A stretch of DNA of 64,000 bases from Saksenaea vasiformis B4078 (Eukaryota > Mucoromycota > Mucoromycetes > Mucorales > Saksenaeaceae), in the NCBI GenBank assembly GCA_000697055.1, contig JNDT01002383.1, forward strand, positions 210,877 through 274,876. The letters are read 5' to 3'. Shown here piece after piece: positions 22,930 through 35,245 of this stretch. A model generated the notes under the pieces. It saw nothing but the letters and a program-made list of their open reading frames with translations. It was not told the DNA's origin and made no database searches. Each line of letters starts with the position of its first letter. The stretch's first letter is position 1. Position numbers and translations under genes: made by a program.

Positions 22930-24493
22930 ATGCCCTACATTCCAACGGAGAGTCTGCCGAACCTACATCAATACAAGTATGGAGGCATCGACAAGTCGTT
23001 TGTTTCGCGGCATATCTTGACCCCTTATTGGAATGTGCTCGTCAAGATCTTCCCCTTATGGGTGGCGTAAGTAGAAACAAGTCATTGCTTCAACGTTTTC
23101 TTCTTGTCTTCGTAAACTGACATTTATTATATAACCAGGCCAAACCTCATTACATTGTTAGGATTGATTTGTATCCTCTGTAATGTTGGTACATTGTTCT
23201 ATTACTCGACCGAACTTGGTCCATGCCCTGACTGGGTATACTACACGTAAGACAAGAGAGAATATATTACGAACGTATTTGTTTGGTTGATCCACAAACA
23301 CCACTTTATCTTTCAGGTTTGGTATCGGCCTCTTCGTTTACCAGTCACTTGACGCCATCGACGGAAAGCAAGCTCGTAGAACGGGTGCTTCTGGCCCATT
23401 GGGCGAACTTTTTGATCATGGTAAGTAGATAACAAAGCAATTTTTTTTTTTTTTACTCGTGCAAACGGTTGGAACGTGATACTGTAGGTTGTGATGCCTT
23501 GAACACAACCTTGGGTTGTCTCACCTGGGCTTCGGCAACCTACCTTGGCCAGAGTTGGTGGACTGTGGCCTCCCTTGTCGCTAGCCTTGGTAACTTCTAT
23601 TTGTCTACATGGGAGGAGTACCATACCGGTGTTCTCTACCTTGGCTACTTCAGTGGGCCAGTGGAAGGTGTCTTGATGCTGGTTGCTGTCCACATGGTTT
23701 CTGGCTTTTTTGGTAAGGTGACATTCTACACTTTCTTGTGTAGACTTATTTGTTGCTCAGGTCCGGCTTTCTGGGTCCTGCGAGTTGAAGAAGTTGCACC
23801 TTTGAATTGGTCGTACAACTCGCTGACTCGCATGATCGGTGAACTACAGTTGAACCACATCCTTATTCTCATCGGTGCCTTGGTCCTGGCAATTAATATT
23901 GTTGCCGGGTAAGTGAAGAAAGTGAGGGGAAGTATTGTTATTTACTGGGTTTATAGTTTAATCAATGTGATTTCCGTCAAGATCTGGCCTACGGACTATT
24001 CCCACAAGGATCGTTCCATTCTGAAGGCATTGGCGGGGTTGTTTCCATTTTTATTTATGTGTACGCTATCCCTTACCTGGATGTACATGTGGCCTTCGTT
24101 GGTGCACGAGAATCTGGCGTTATTCATCCCCTTCCTTGGTCTGCTGTTTGGCCATCAGGTGGGTCTAATGATTGTCGCCCATGTTGGTAAGCTGGATTTT
24201 CCTTTTTGGAACAATCCCGTCTATCTTTTGCTTGCTACTGGATGTTTCCTAGCCTACATGGAACCCTCCATAGAAACGTAAGTAACCAAAAAAGCTATGT
24301 AGTTGATCTCACACCGTCTAGTTTTGTTGCTCTTAACCACCGTGCCGTGGTAAGATCTTTCCTTCTTCTGGCTGCTGCTCAGTACGCGCACTTGACCCTA
24401 AGCGTCATCCAGCAAATCTGTACATATCTTGACATTGGTTGCCTGTATATCAAAAAGAAACCATCTACTCAGCAGCAGAGCCGGAAGATATAA
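22930..24493 (+). CDS. EPT1: Choline/ethanolamine phosphotransferase (CDP-alcohol type)
   Basis: Transfers phosphocholine or phosphoethanolamine from the CDP-alcohol to diacylglycerol, the last Kennedy-pathway step, in ER/Golgi membranes. Seven exons: 22930-23066, 23139-23246, 23317-23420, 23488-23712, 23761-23908, 23957-24277, 24322-24493; 404 aa. The catalytic motif DG-x2-AR-x8-G-x3-D-x3-D is complete: [15 protein letters not shown] followed by ELFDHGCD across the exon 3/4 splice. N-terminal [20 protein letters not shown] is typical of EPT1/CPT1, and about eight membrane segments follow. Sequence alone does not settle ethanolamine versus choline preference, so the symbol is provisional. Confidence 0.93.
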
Positions 24494-24896
24494 CGTGTAA
24501 AGTAAATCCTTATTCTTTTTTTTTTCCGTTTCAGAATAAACTAAACAGTTACTACGCTATCATCACTTACGCTTAATGAAACTATTGTGCGATACTGACG
24601 ATTGAATGTCCTAATAAGAAAACAAACGCATAAGTTCTTAATACGCTTTTCGTGCTTCTCCCAGAAATGTTGTCTACATGTAACCAGACGGAGAACATAA
24701 TAAGTCAATGTAGCATGTACAATATTATTAACTCTTGAAAACAAGGTTCTTAGCATATCAGCTCTCGCACTATCCAGGCTGAGAAAAGGCAAAGCTACTG
24801 AATATAATCAACTGCTTCTGCTTAAGCAAACAAAAAGCCCATGAGACTGTGGATGCATATATATATATATATCAAGAGCAACAGCAACCGTTTTAA
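24494..24896. other. Spacer between convergent EPT1-like and MACPF-Sel1 genes
   Basis: 3' regions of both genes; an (AT)n run at 24856-24873. No gene seen. Confidence 0.6.
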
Positions 24897-27317
24897 TTAA
24901 TTGTCCGTCTGCTGTAGACGATGTAATTCGTATGACGCGATGTAATTTCCTCTATCTTTCGCTATTTTGTACCATTCAATTGCCTTGTCCTTGTCGTTCT
25001 TTTCATCTTTGTAAATATCCCCAAGCCTCATCTGCGCTACATTATATCCCTTATCCGCCGCTTTGCCATACCATAGAATTGCTTCGTCGATTTCTTTCTT
25101 TTCATATATGTAAACATCTCCAAGTCTCATTTGCGCCCACTGGTTTCCTTGGCCTGCTGGTCTTTTGTACCATTCAATTGCTTTGTCGAAATCTTTTTCA
25201 TCTCTATAAATGTCTCCAATACCGAGTTGCGCCTGGTGGTTTCCCCGATCAGCTTCCGGCTTGAACCATTCAAATGCTTTGTTGATATCTTTCTCCACCC
25301 CATCTCCCCTTCTGTAGATCATTCCAAGGCTTACGCGAGCCGACGCGTTTCCTTGATCAGCTGCTTTTTTGTACCATTCAATTGCTTCTTTGAAATCTTC
25401 CCTCACTCCGTTTCCATTTCTGTAAACGTCTCCAAGGCTGTTTTGCGCCAGTGCATTTCCTTGATCAGCTGCTTTTTTGTACCATCCAATTGCTTTGTCG
25501 ATGTTTCCCTTCACACCATTCCCGTAACGATACATATATCCAAGTATGACTTGCGCGTCTTCGTCTCCTCGCTCGGCTGCATTTTCGCACCATTCGATCG
25601 CTTTGGAGTAGATTTCCTGCGCCTTGTCCCAGTCTCTTGCCACATCATGTCCGAAAAAATACATATCTCCAAGATGGTATTGCCCAATTCCGTGATTTTG
25701 GTCGGCTGCCTTTTTGTACCATTCAATCGCTTCAGAGAAGTCCAAATGCACACCTCGTCCATAAAGGTACATATCGCCTAGTTTTGCTTGTGCATCGCCA
25801 TTACCCTGATCGGCCGCCTCCCTGTACCACTTAACTGCTTTAGAGTAATCTAGTACTACACCCCGTCCATATTGGTACATATCACCAAGTTTCGTTTGCG
25901 CATCTGCATTTCCCTGATCAGCTGCCTTTCTGAACCATTCAATTGCTGTAGAGTGATCTCGCTTTACGCCTCGTCCATATTGGTACATTGATCCAAGTTT
26001 TGTTTGCGCATCTGCATTTCCCTCTTCAGCCGCTTTACTGTACCATTCGCTTGCTTTGACATAGTCCTTATCCACATCTATTCCCCAGTAGTATTTTTCG
26101 CCAAGCTTGAACTGCTCACTCGGGTCAGTCGCATTTTCGTGCAATGTATTATCCGTGCTGTGCTCTATTTCTACCGCATGTCCAGGACTACAAGCGGGAA
26201 ATATCTTGTTGTAGACCTCCTCTACTTGGAAGCGTTCGTCCTCTTCAAGGACTTCATACATTGGCTTCAGGTCTTTGTACTGGATAATTGCTGGTTCAGA
26301 TCTGGTGCTTTCCTTCCAGTTTTTTATTCCGTCCGCGAACAACAATCCAGGATCACCACCTATCGCAAACCTGTCAGATTGCCATAATAGATATGTACTG
26401 AAGAATACCTATGACTTTCCAACGTCTGTGATTTCTGACTGCGTCCATCACATTCTTCGCTACCTCGTCCGCAGAATGCGTTGCTACATACCCACTTTCT
26501 GCTTCGTCCACATTCTGGACCTTAGAATCCTTGTTTTCACAAGCAATCAAGCCGCCTAAGACAGCAGAAGGTTGTTAATCGATGTTGTACATATTATGCA
26601 TTAGATTACCCAATAACATCTTTGATGGATAGTAATACCCGAATTGACCAAACACAGCTTGCAGCGCGTCATACTTTTCTCTGTACGTGTCTTCCTTCAA
26701 AGCGTCTTGTATAGCTTGCTTGAAACTAGAAGTTGCTTTGACAAATTCAGAGGACAGACAGACCTGGTACGAAACACGTTAATTGTACTATTCATAAGAT
26801 GTCTTGCCGATCTCTTACTTCACCCCAGGGAATATAAGAAACTGTGTATTCAATGGTATTTTTCAGAAAGAATTCTCGATCCTCTTCAGGTGGGTAGCAA
26901 CTAACTTTAGCACCCATGTCATACGCAGAGGGTTTAGAGGACACATGGTGGAAGCTATCGTCCAGTAATATTCTAGCCATGACGTTGTCGACTTCGATGA
27001 TTTTCGTACACGTATGTTCTGGAGGTGATTGATGAACAAGCCTTAGAACGTTATCCTCTCCTTTTTCAAACTTCATTTCAGGATATTCACGAACAAGCTT
27101 TAGGATTTTATCGGTTCCTGGATCAAGCCTCATTGCGGGATACTCAGCGGTGTATCCATCAAATTGGAGCCCCCTGGTGCATCTGTTGAAGACGTCGTAC
27201 GCTAAGAACGTGCTGTACTGCGAAAAGCGTCATATAAGCGCACATGCCCCCAAAGCGAAAAAGGATTTGCCGTATTACGGTAGAAGCTAAATTATTTACC
27301 GTTTTGTGAGAACTCAT
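24897..27317 (-). CDS. MACPF-like domain + Sel1-repeat protein (copy A)
   Basis: First of three paralogues. Five exons: 27317-27300, 27217-26819, 26763-26610, 26555-26409, 26359-24897; 726 aa. Residues about 1-300 form a MACPF-like domain of the type common in Mucoromycota: a start with AYDVFNRCTRGLQFDGY, a central SYIPWGE, the helix FVKATSSFKQAIQDALKE, the FGYYYPSKMLLGG signature, and WKVIGGDP (IGG split by the last intron) followed by a W-rich segment and a PMYEVLEEDER end. From about residue 320, twelve or so Sel1 repeats follow (pattern AxxWYxKAADQGNxxAQxxLGxMYxxGxGV); the C-terminal ones lack the GxGV insert and are about 28 aa. MACPF proteins can insert in membranes, and Sel1 solenoids bind proteins. 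The role here is unknown, and no secretion signal is visible. Confidence 0.82.
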
Positions 27318-27405
27318 CGAAGGTGAAGAAAAGTAAGAGATGCGGTGATCTATTGCCCTTTTATAACCTGAACGTCGGAATGGCGCTAATTAAATTATGC
27401 AAGTT

Positions 27406-27422
27406 TTATGCTAAGCCGACAT
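27406..27422 (-). promoter_or_regulatory. Conserved upstream block, copy A
   Basis: TTATGCTAAGCCGACAT on the plus strand, about 90 bp before the start codon. Near-identical blocks lie at 30361-30377 (copy B) and 38019-38035 (copy C) at the same distance, each next to a GGAAT-G-GC element. Confidence 0.5.
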
Positions 27423-27502
27423 AAAACACCGAACGCATGAGTATCTTCTGTAACAAATGGGATTGTTCTGTCACATCTTGCCATTGTTTAACAAGCGGTT
27501 TT

Positions 27503-27516
27503 GTTGCCATGGCAAC
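27503..27516. promoter_or_regulatory. X-box-like (RFX) palindrome
   Basis: GTTGCCATGGCAAC, a perfect 14-bp palindrome that fits the RFX/Crt1 X-box consensus, 186 bp upstream of copy A. A related, imperfect GTGTCCATAGCAAT lies upstream of copy B near 30583. Confidence 0.45.
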
Positions 27517-27905
27517 GCTTTAATCATAAGTCAATCCATGTATTTTTAAATGAAATTGTCATATCTCACGTGTTCCACATCACCAAACAGCTGCGCTTCT
27601 TCAATGCAGTGTTATCTTCAGCATAGAAGACACATTACAAACGGCCCTTACATGAGCATTGCTATCCGCCGCAGTACAAGCGTTTATAGATTAGACTCGG
27701 ACGACGAACTGATACAGTTACGTCTGCATAACTTTTCATCCCCACTTCTCAATCTTGTCGCTTTTGGCGCGCACTGCGACAACCAAACAACCCAACAATA
27801 TATCTTCCTGATTTATATAGTTCTGTACAACCTCAATATAGATACCAAGCAGAATGAGAATACTCTCTTAACAAGAAATCCAGAGCTTATGGAAAATAGC
27901 TCGCA

Positions 27906-30271
27906 TCATCGATTGCTTGTCCATCCTTTTTTCCGTAAATCATTAAGCCTCCGTTGCGCATACCAATTTCCTTTATCCGCTGCTTTTTTGTACAGTTCAA
28001 TTGCTTTGTTGATGACTTTTCTTTCATCTCTGTAAATATCTCCAAGTTTGATTTGTGCGTGTTCATTGCCTTTATCTGCTGGTATTTTGTACCACTGGAT
28101 CGCCTTATTGATATCTTGCTCCACTTCATCACCATCTCTATACATATCTCCGAGTTGGATTTGCATTTCTTCATTTCCTTGATCCGCCGCTTTTTTGTAC
28201 CATCCAATTGCTTTGTGGATATCTTGCTTTTCGTCTCTGTAAATATCTCCAAGTCTCCATTGTGCGTCTTCATTTCCTTGATTTGCCCATTTTTCGTACA
28301 ATTCGATAGCTTTGTTGATGTCCTTCTCCACTCCATATCCGTAATAATACATGCTTCCAAGTGTGAATTGCGCATCTTCATTTCCTCGGTCAGCTGTCTT
28401 TTCGCACCATCCAATCGCCTTGGAATACAGCTCCTTCGCTTTTTCCTTGTCTTCCTCCACACCCTTCCCCCAATAATACATATGTCCCAGATTACGTTGC
28501 CCAATCCCATGCTCCTGGTCGGCTGCTTTCCTGAACCATTCAACTGCTTTCTTGTTGTCCGAGCGTACGCCTCGTCCATATTGGTACATATCACCAAGTT
28601 TAGTTTGTGCGTCGCCATTGCCCTGATCAGCTGCTTCCTTGTACCATTCAATTGCTTGAGAGTAGTCTTGTCCTGCACCTCGACCATATTGGTACATATC
28701 TCCAAGTTTCGTCTGGGCATTTCCATTATTCTGACCAGCTGCCTTTCTGTACCATTCAACGGCTTTACAATAATCTCGTTCTACACCTCGCCCATATCGG
28801 TACATGTCTCCGAGTTTCACCTGTGCCTCTTCATATCCCTGATCCGCTGCTTTTCGATACCATTCGATTGCGTTGACGTAGCTTCTATCCACACCTATTC
28901 CCAGATAATATTTCTCACCAAGATTGAATTGCATGCCTTCATCGCTAAGATCGGTTGCGTCTTCGTGCACCGAGACATCCTTACTACGATCTTCACCTTT
29001 CAATATGTCTTCCTGCCTGTCTTGTGCAATTTCACTTGTCTCAGCTTCCTCCTCTGCTGTATATTCGAGATCGTCATCCGAAAACGCCTTGTTGTATAAT
29101 ATCATGTCATTACTGTGATCTTTATCTCTCGATACGCCTTCCTGCTTGTATTGTGTAATTTCACCTTTGTCAGCTTCCTTTTCTGCTGTATATTCGAGGT
29201 TGTCGTCTGAAAACACCTTGTTGTAAACCTCCTCCACCTGAAAACGCATATCCTCTTCAAGAATGTCATAGATTGGCTTCACGTCTTTGACTTGGATAAT
29301 AGCCGGTTCAAACTTGGTAGTTTCTTTCCAGCTTCCTAATCCCTCCACGAAAAGTACCCCGGGGTCACCACCTATCGCAAGTTAGTACGAGAACTATAAT
29401 TGGTAAGTACTGAATGATACCTATGACTTTCCAGTGTTTGTGATTCTTGATCGCATTCGTAATGTTTTCCGCTATGTCGTCGCTGGATCGAGCTTCTTGA
29501 TCAACTTGTTCTTGTTTGCTCTCGCTACAGTCTTTCGGATTATCTGTCTTGCAAGCAAATAGCCCACCTAGGGCAGCATAGTATTAGTCCATGTTACACA
29601 GCTATGGATCAGGTTACCCAGCAAGATCTTTGTCGGATAATAATACCCAAATCTCCCAAACACGGATTGTAGCGCTTCATACTTCTGTCCATTCGTGTCT
29701 TTCTGCAGAGCATCTTGTACAGATTGTTTAAAGCTGGAACTTGCTTTGATGAATTCGGAACACAGGTGCACCTGGTGCGAATCCATGTTAACTGTGCTAT
29801 TCATCGCATTTCGCTGATATCTTACTTCTCCCCAGGATATATACGAGATTGTATATGCAACTGTGCTATTCTGAAAGAACTGATCGCCATGTTTACGTGC
29901 ACAGCAACCAGATCTAGCAGCACTATCATATGCAACTGCTTTCGAGGGCGAATGGTGGAAGCTGTCGTCAAGTAATAATCTATTCGTGAGGTTATCCGCT
30001 TCAAGCGTTCTCGTGCATGTTTGTTCTAAGAACGGTTTCTCGCAAGGATATTTGTGGAGAAATCTTAGAATGTTATCCTTTCCCGGCTCAAGTTCCATTG
30101 CGGGGTATTCAGCTGTGTATCCATCGAAGTGGAGACCCCTTGTACATCGGTTGAAGACGTCATACGCAAGAAATGTACCGAACTATGGGAAGTGTCAGGT
30201 ATGCATACAAAAAATGAGTTTTGTGTCGTTACATTGGAAGATAGCTTCTCCTCTGCGCTGATAGAACTCAT
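27906..30271 (-). CDS. MACPF-like domain + Sel1-repeat protein (copy B)
   Basis: Second paralogue, same strand. Five exons at positions equivalent to copy A: 30271-30233, 30182-29826, 29771-29618, 29567-29421, 29371-27906; 720 aa. The MACPF-like part has AYDVFNRCTRGLHFDGY, LLLDDSFH, SYISWGE, FIKASSSFKQSVQDALQK, FGRFGYYYPTKILLGG and KVIGGDP. A longer acidic linker (repeated SDDxLEYTAExEA units, about residues 285-360) precedes eleven to twelve Sel1 repeats, starting NLGEKYYLGIGVDRSYVNAI and ending WYAQRRLNDLRKK. Its N-terminal exon encodes MSSISAEEKLSSN. The internally duplicated linker is unique to this copy. Introns 2-4 have the same phases as in copies A and C. Confidence 0.82.
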
Positions 30272-32285
30272 TGTCGGTGAAGAAAAGAGATGTTATCGTT
30301 TCTATCATTCCTTTATTAAGCTGGATTGCTCGGAATTGCGCCGCTTGAATTTCATAAGGTTTATGCTGAGCCAATGTCCAACATAAGGAAATTATATTGT
30401 TTTGCAAAAGATCCCAACGATCAGGTTACTTTTAGCGTAGAGCCGCCACCGCTTAGCGTGATATTATTATTACCCATGAAATATATCCATAGCCGGTAAT
30501 ATGAAAATGGACTATGAGCCTGACTAATTTGATTGTTTTTGCTCATTACCCACAATGCACGGTGAAGCATTATTAAGTCTGTTTAGTGTCCATAGCAATT
30601 CAGTCTTGTGCATTTCCATCACTTGGGATGTTATCAAGGCATTAGAATTGACGAGAACAATGTCACAATGATAAATGTACTATTCGTGGCTGCATAGCAA
30701 GTTAAATCATCATAACGTTTTAGGGTAGCTCACCAAGCTTTGAGTATCTGAGCTGGTTTTCTTACTAATCGTAATCACGACCCCGCCTTTTCGAATGCAT
30801 TCTGCACCTTTCATGACAGCCTGTATTGCTTATGCGGAGACTAGTAGAAATCGGCCATGCTACATGCGAACTGATGGCGTGTGAAGCCTATCAACGGAGC
30901 TGACACCAAGTATTGCCTATACACGTTTATCGTTCTTCGAGAAAAGAACACTTGTCACCTTATCAATCATAACCTTGAATTGTGAGTTGATATATCGAAA
31001 GCCCATAATGCAAGGATGAGAAAAAAGTTAGGTTTACTCTCGCTATGCATTGCCAGATTATCATACTACTTCTCGCTTTCTTCTTTTACTATCGTTACAT
31101 GATTCGACTTATGATTTTGCGGCCATTTGAAATTATTCATCCTTATTCCACATGGACTCTGCGCTTTGAAGTATCTTGTTATCTTGTTTCCTAGCCATGA
31201 ATTATTTGTTATGCTGTTCGAATAAATTTTGCGTCCACTGGAGATGCCAAGTTCATGCAAGTTGATTGATCTTCTGACGAAAAATTGATGGACTAACGGT
31301 CGCATATTTGACAAGATTTATTTAGAGTAGCGTAAGAAAAGAAATCAATAAACAGTACTGTATAAACACTTGGATTGACTTGTATGATTATCACAACAAA
31401 CCATGGGTTGATCTAAGCCTACCACAAGGTAGTGACCGTGTAAGCCAACAGGTACTGCATGTTTGTAATGGCTTTTTTTGTTTTTACTAAACTTACCAGA
31501 CAGATCTGCCATCCATGCACAGAAACTTTGCAAAATCTAGGGCGCTTGAAGGAAACAAGCAGCAGTATCCGAGCCTGCAAAAATCGTAGGACGTCGTGGC
31601 AATCGGGTGTCAGCGCCCGTTGTATTTGGAAAAGGTAAATCGGCAACACAATATCACCATTCCGGATACGAATTCCCTGTAAAGGGATGAATGTTTTTAA
31701 GGCAAGTAATACGTCTTGCATGCAGCTCATATTTCATTTGCAGACATATAATACGTTTAGACACCCCGTCTTCAAGAGTCCTTTCGCAGCATTCATCAGG
31801 ATATTTTACCCATTGAAGCGTTTGTACCGCTTAAAGCGTTGTATGCATCAACAGAAACCAAGTGTACCCATTCATAGGTAATTGGATTGCTAGCAGTTTA
31901 GGTGAGTTTCTTTTTATGAATTCGTAAAGTGATGCAAAATGAATTCGTTTTGTTCAGTGAGACCGGCGGTTCACACCTTTTGCCTTGAAAGAGCGACATG
32001 TAAAAATAGAATCCCCGACGCCCATGTTTCTTTTGCCAAATAACCGACTTTTCCTCAAACTGAGCACTCAATTAGCAAAAGATCCGTGATAAGATACAAA
32101 GTCTCATCAATAAACAGTGGTGTGTCCACTTCTGGAAACGCGAATTCATTCGTAGCAGGAGTTGGTTTATCTGACCAATAATCGAGAGAGAGATGTGTGA
32201 CGCGATCATCGTGGCTGAGTTGTTAGCAAAGAAAAACTTTACCACGCGCTTTCTACTTGTTAGTTTTCCCTTAATTCGTCTTACC
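30272..32285. other. 2-kb interval with degenerate repeat copies
   Basis: Promoter of copy B (conserved block at 30361-30377), then DNA without an intact gene. A repeat copy at about 31200-31357 shares sequence with 34600-34680 and 57015-57058 and ends in CAATAAACAGTA (31346-31357). A second CAATAAACAGT lies at 32108-32118. A 103-codon minus frame (31730-31419) has no recognised domain. The promoter of the SR gene is at the right end. Confidence 0.5.
31200..31357 (+). repeat. Dispersed degenerate repeat, cop. 1
   Basis: Matches 34600-34680 over AATTTTGCGTCCA...GAG...TTCATGCAAG and 57015-57058 over AAGATTTATT-GAG-AGCG-AAGAAA. It ends in CAATAAACAGTA, the ending shared with the copies at 34762 and 44612. 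Confidence 0.45.
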
Positions 32286-33672
32286 ATGACTACACGAGTG
32301 TACATCGGCCGTCTTGCCCGTGATGCCAGAGACCGTGATTTAGAACGTCTCTTTAAGGGTTACGGCGACATCCGTGAAATCAACATCAAAAGCGGCTTTG
32401 GATTTGTTGAATTCAGAGATCCTAGAGACGCTGAAGATGTTGTTTACGATTTCCATGGAAAAGAGTTCCTTGGTGAAAGGTACTTTCAAAAATGCCAACC
32501 TGGCCATATTCCTTTCTTTTTATAACTCATACGATGCGTTCAATAGACTCATCGTGGAACTTGCCCGTGGCACTCGCCGCGGCCGTGAAGGAGGAGGTCG
32601 CCGTGACGACCGGTATGTACTACTACTACTATTATTTGACTTACCTCTTTATAAATAATTTTGCTTACCTTTTTTAATTTCAGTGGCCGATCACATTACC
32701 GATTGATTGTTGAGAATATTGCTCCGGGAACTACCTGGCAGGTACGAGTGTTACTCCAAGGACTGCTTGGTCTCTCCGTTTTTATTTGAAAAAGATGGCT
32801 CCCCCCTTTTCTTTGCTGTCACAAAGACCCGCTCTCTTGTGGTCGGGATTGTGCAAAGGCCTTCGCGTTTTGTATCTCCTCTACCTATTTCTTCTTCTTG
32901 TTCTTCTCTTCTGGGGTCTAAACTACTACTACTTGGCAATCCGTTCTTACCTGTGGCTCCTTCCTCCCCCGTTTTGCGAACCGATCGGACTTTAGGCACT
33001 CAAAGATTTGATGCGCAAGGCTGGAGAAGTTACATTTGCTGACATCGTCAAGAACCGCCCTGGTGAAGGGTAAGCTTTATCCATCTTCCAGCAAAGAAAA
33101 AGACCATGAAACTAATATGCTGTTTTTTTTTAAAAAAAAGTGTGGTTGAATTTGCCCACCGCTCTGATATGGAATACGCTTTGAATAAGTTGGACGACAG
33201 CGACTTGAATGGTCAACGTGTGGTTCTCCGTATGGTAAATTTCACCTCTATTTCTTCCTTTTCTTTGATAGACACTATTTACGCAACGACATTTTAGGAC
33301 AACTCCCGTCGCTCTTCTCGTCGTCGCTCGCGTTCGCGCTCTGTTTCCCGCAGCCGTTCCCCACGACGTCGTTCCACCCGTCGTCGATCGCGCTCGGTGT
33401 CGCGTTCGCCTTCGCGTTCGCGCTCACCTTCGCGCTCTCGTTCTAGATCTCGTTCCAGATCTGTGTCGGGCTCCCGCTCGCCCCGCAGACGCTCCAGCCG
33501 TCGTGATGATCGTGACGTTGACGAAAAGGAGAGCAGAGAAGTCGACATGAAATCGGCTGGCTCGGATCGCAGCCGCTCTAGAGAAGGTAGCCGTGAAAGA
33601 GTGAGACGTAGCAGATCATACTCTCGCAGCAGATCAAGATCCCCATCCCCAGCTCGCAGCGCCAGCAGGTGA
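32286..33672 (+). CDS. SR splicing factor, two RRMs + RS domain (Srp2/SRSF-like)
   Basis: Pre-mRNA splicing regulator in the nucleus. Six exons: 32286-32479, 32547-32612, 32684-32741, 32996-33069, 33141-33234, 33298-33672; 286 aa. RRM1 (residues 1-75): RVYIGRLARDARDRDLERLF and GFGFVEFRDPRDAEDVV. A Gly/Arg linker (RGREGGGRRDD) precedes a second, pseudo-RRM (YRLIVENIAPGTTWQALKDL, MRKAGEVTFADIV, GVVEFAHRSDMEYAL). The RS domain starts DNSRRSSRRRSRSRS and runs to the end. Intron 3 is long (254 bp). The last exon can stop at TGA 33670-33672, or use a GTGAGA donor at 33669 and an acceptor at 33716 to end in SGARD. The gene lies between MACPF-Sel1 copies and is unrelated to them. Confidence 0.93.
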
Positions 33673-35245
33673 GAAAAACGAATCGGACACCTCTTATCTT
33701 TAATCATTATCTCTAGTGGTGCTCGCGATTAAAAAAGAAAAAATGGATGAGAAAATGCGCGAAAACATGTGTTGACTAATCTATTTTTTTTTTCTCTTTC
33801 CTTACTTCTGCCCTTTGCATTGTACGGAGCCGGTGTATAAGCTTTCTTTGGAAACACGGAAAGGTAGCGATCGTAAGAATAAAAGTGATGTTTTGTTGTC
33901 TTATGTCATTCCATTGATGTTGAGTATTGAAGTAAAACTGCTTCATTTAATGGGCTTTTTCTACTACATGATTTTGCGCTAATTTTAAACTATTTGGCGT
34001 CAGCTCCAAATATTCTTTACGTCGGACGTGGTCCTTTTTGCGTGCTGAGATCTTGAATCTTATGTGGGAACCGGACCTTTGTGCATCAATTCAGAGTGCA
34101 TTACGATGATTGATTCGTTCCAGTGTCCAACGGCAGCATTCGTTTTGGATAATGAAGTAGGATGCGTATTTAAAGGGACGCATAGAGCTTTCTTCGGCTC
34201 TGTTTTCTTTTAACATTGCCTGCATGTGCCTTCGAATGAAATGCACATTCAGGATTACTCATATCCGTTTTATCTTGATTTGACCTGCAAGACAGACCTC
34301 TGTCCCGAACTGTCTTGGATTGTAGCGGTGCATTTTACCCATCGTTAAAGCAAGCAAATGCTGTCGCACATTCAGTGCCATTCATCTTCTGCAATAGATA
34401 GCCAGACGTCGTACCGATTCAAACCTTTTACAGTGCGTAATTCTTTATTACTGGCCTCTGTTGCCAGATGCACTTCTTGCCGAACCTCCCGCAAATGGTT
34501 CGGGACCGGCTACCGCCATCAGTGATGTTATTCTTCTAGAGTTAGTAAAATGGCATCCAGGGTTCGTTCTATTTTCTAACCACGAGTGCATCTTTATGCT
34601 ACTCTATGCGAATTTTGCGTACATCGAGAGACCGAGTTGATGCAAGTAGAGTATGAACGTATCACCAGTTCCTATACCAATGACGACACATATCATACTC
34701 CATTAGCGCAAGCTCGGTCTCTCGCGGGACCAAAACTTATATATCAGCGTAAAAATATATCCAATAAACAGTAACTTCTAAAGCTTAGATAAAAGACTTC
34801 GTTCCATAGTAGCGGAGCATGACGTTACTATGAGACGCAACTCTATACTTACACTCTAGCAATTGCTTAAGTTCGCAGGAACTGGATTGGTCCTAATAAT
34901 TCCCATTTGTGTTTAGATGCCAGATTATAGGAAAGGTGTAGCAGTATGCGTCTTGCATGCGAACTTTAGAACACGAATGGCGGATGCGGCGTGCATGGCG
35001 AGAAGCATTGTGATATGAAAGAACATCCTCACAAGTGCGTCTGCTAGTAATAGTGACGCTTTCTAAAAGAGAATGAGGAGTCAAACTCGTGATCGTTGGA
35101 GGTGAGTAAAGTGAGCTAAGTTTGGTATGGGGTAAACAAAAGAGATAAAATTAATGCAAGAGAGAAAGCAAACATCACAGAAAAACAATTGATTCAGGTG
35201 ATTAAAAGAGAAGCACTCTCTTTCTTGGAAAGATCTTCGACTGTT
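33673..35245. other. Spacer with a dispersed repeat
   Basis: SR-gene 3' region, then about 800 bp of repeat (33998-34773) related to 43240-44623, then the 3' flank of copy C. Short frames show no domain. Confidence 0.5.
33998..34773 (+). repeat. Dispersed degenerate repeat, cop. 2
   Basis: Collinear with 43240-44623 in blocks: GGCGTCAGCTCCAAATATTC against GGCATTAGCTCCAAATAGTC; ATTTAAAGGGACGCATAGA followed by TTTCTTCGGCTCTGTTTTCT; CACATTCAGGATTACTCAT; and GAGTTGATGCAAGTAGAGTA. It ends CAATAAACAGTA. Identity by eye is about three quarters. Neither copy has an intact frame. Confidence 0.6.

Larger units (their letters stand above)
27318..27905. other. Spacer upstream of copy A
   Basis: Promoter region of copy A plus the 3' end of copy B. 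It contains the conserved upstream block and an X-box-like palindrome listed separately. A plus-strand frame at 27550-28035 is not supported by splice sites or homology. Confidence 0.6.

Noticed and set aside
27954..29099. 381-codon plus-strand frame (and similar ones at 25131 and 35490)
   Set aside because: Hydrophobic antisense shadows of Sel1 repeats; they repeat with the same period as the sense gene.
24897..29348. Regular repeats as a CRISPR or satellite array
   Set aside because: The periodicity is that of in-frame Sel1 codons with diverged third positions, not conserved DNA repeats with spacers.
31419..31730. 103-codon minus frame resembling a frame at 44655
   Set aside because: A few shared residues (IPLQ, HDVL) but no convincing alignment at the DNA level and opposite placement relative to the repeat.
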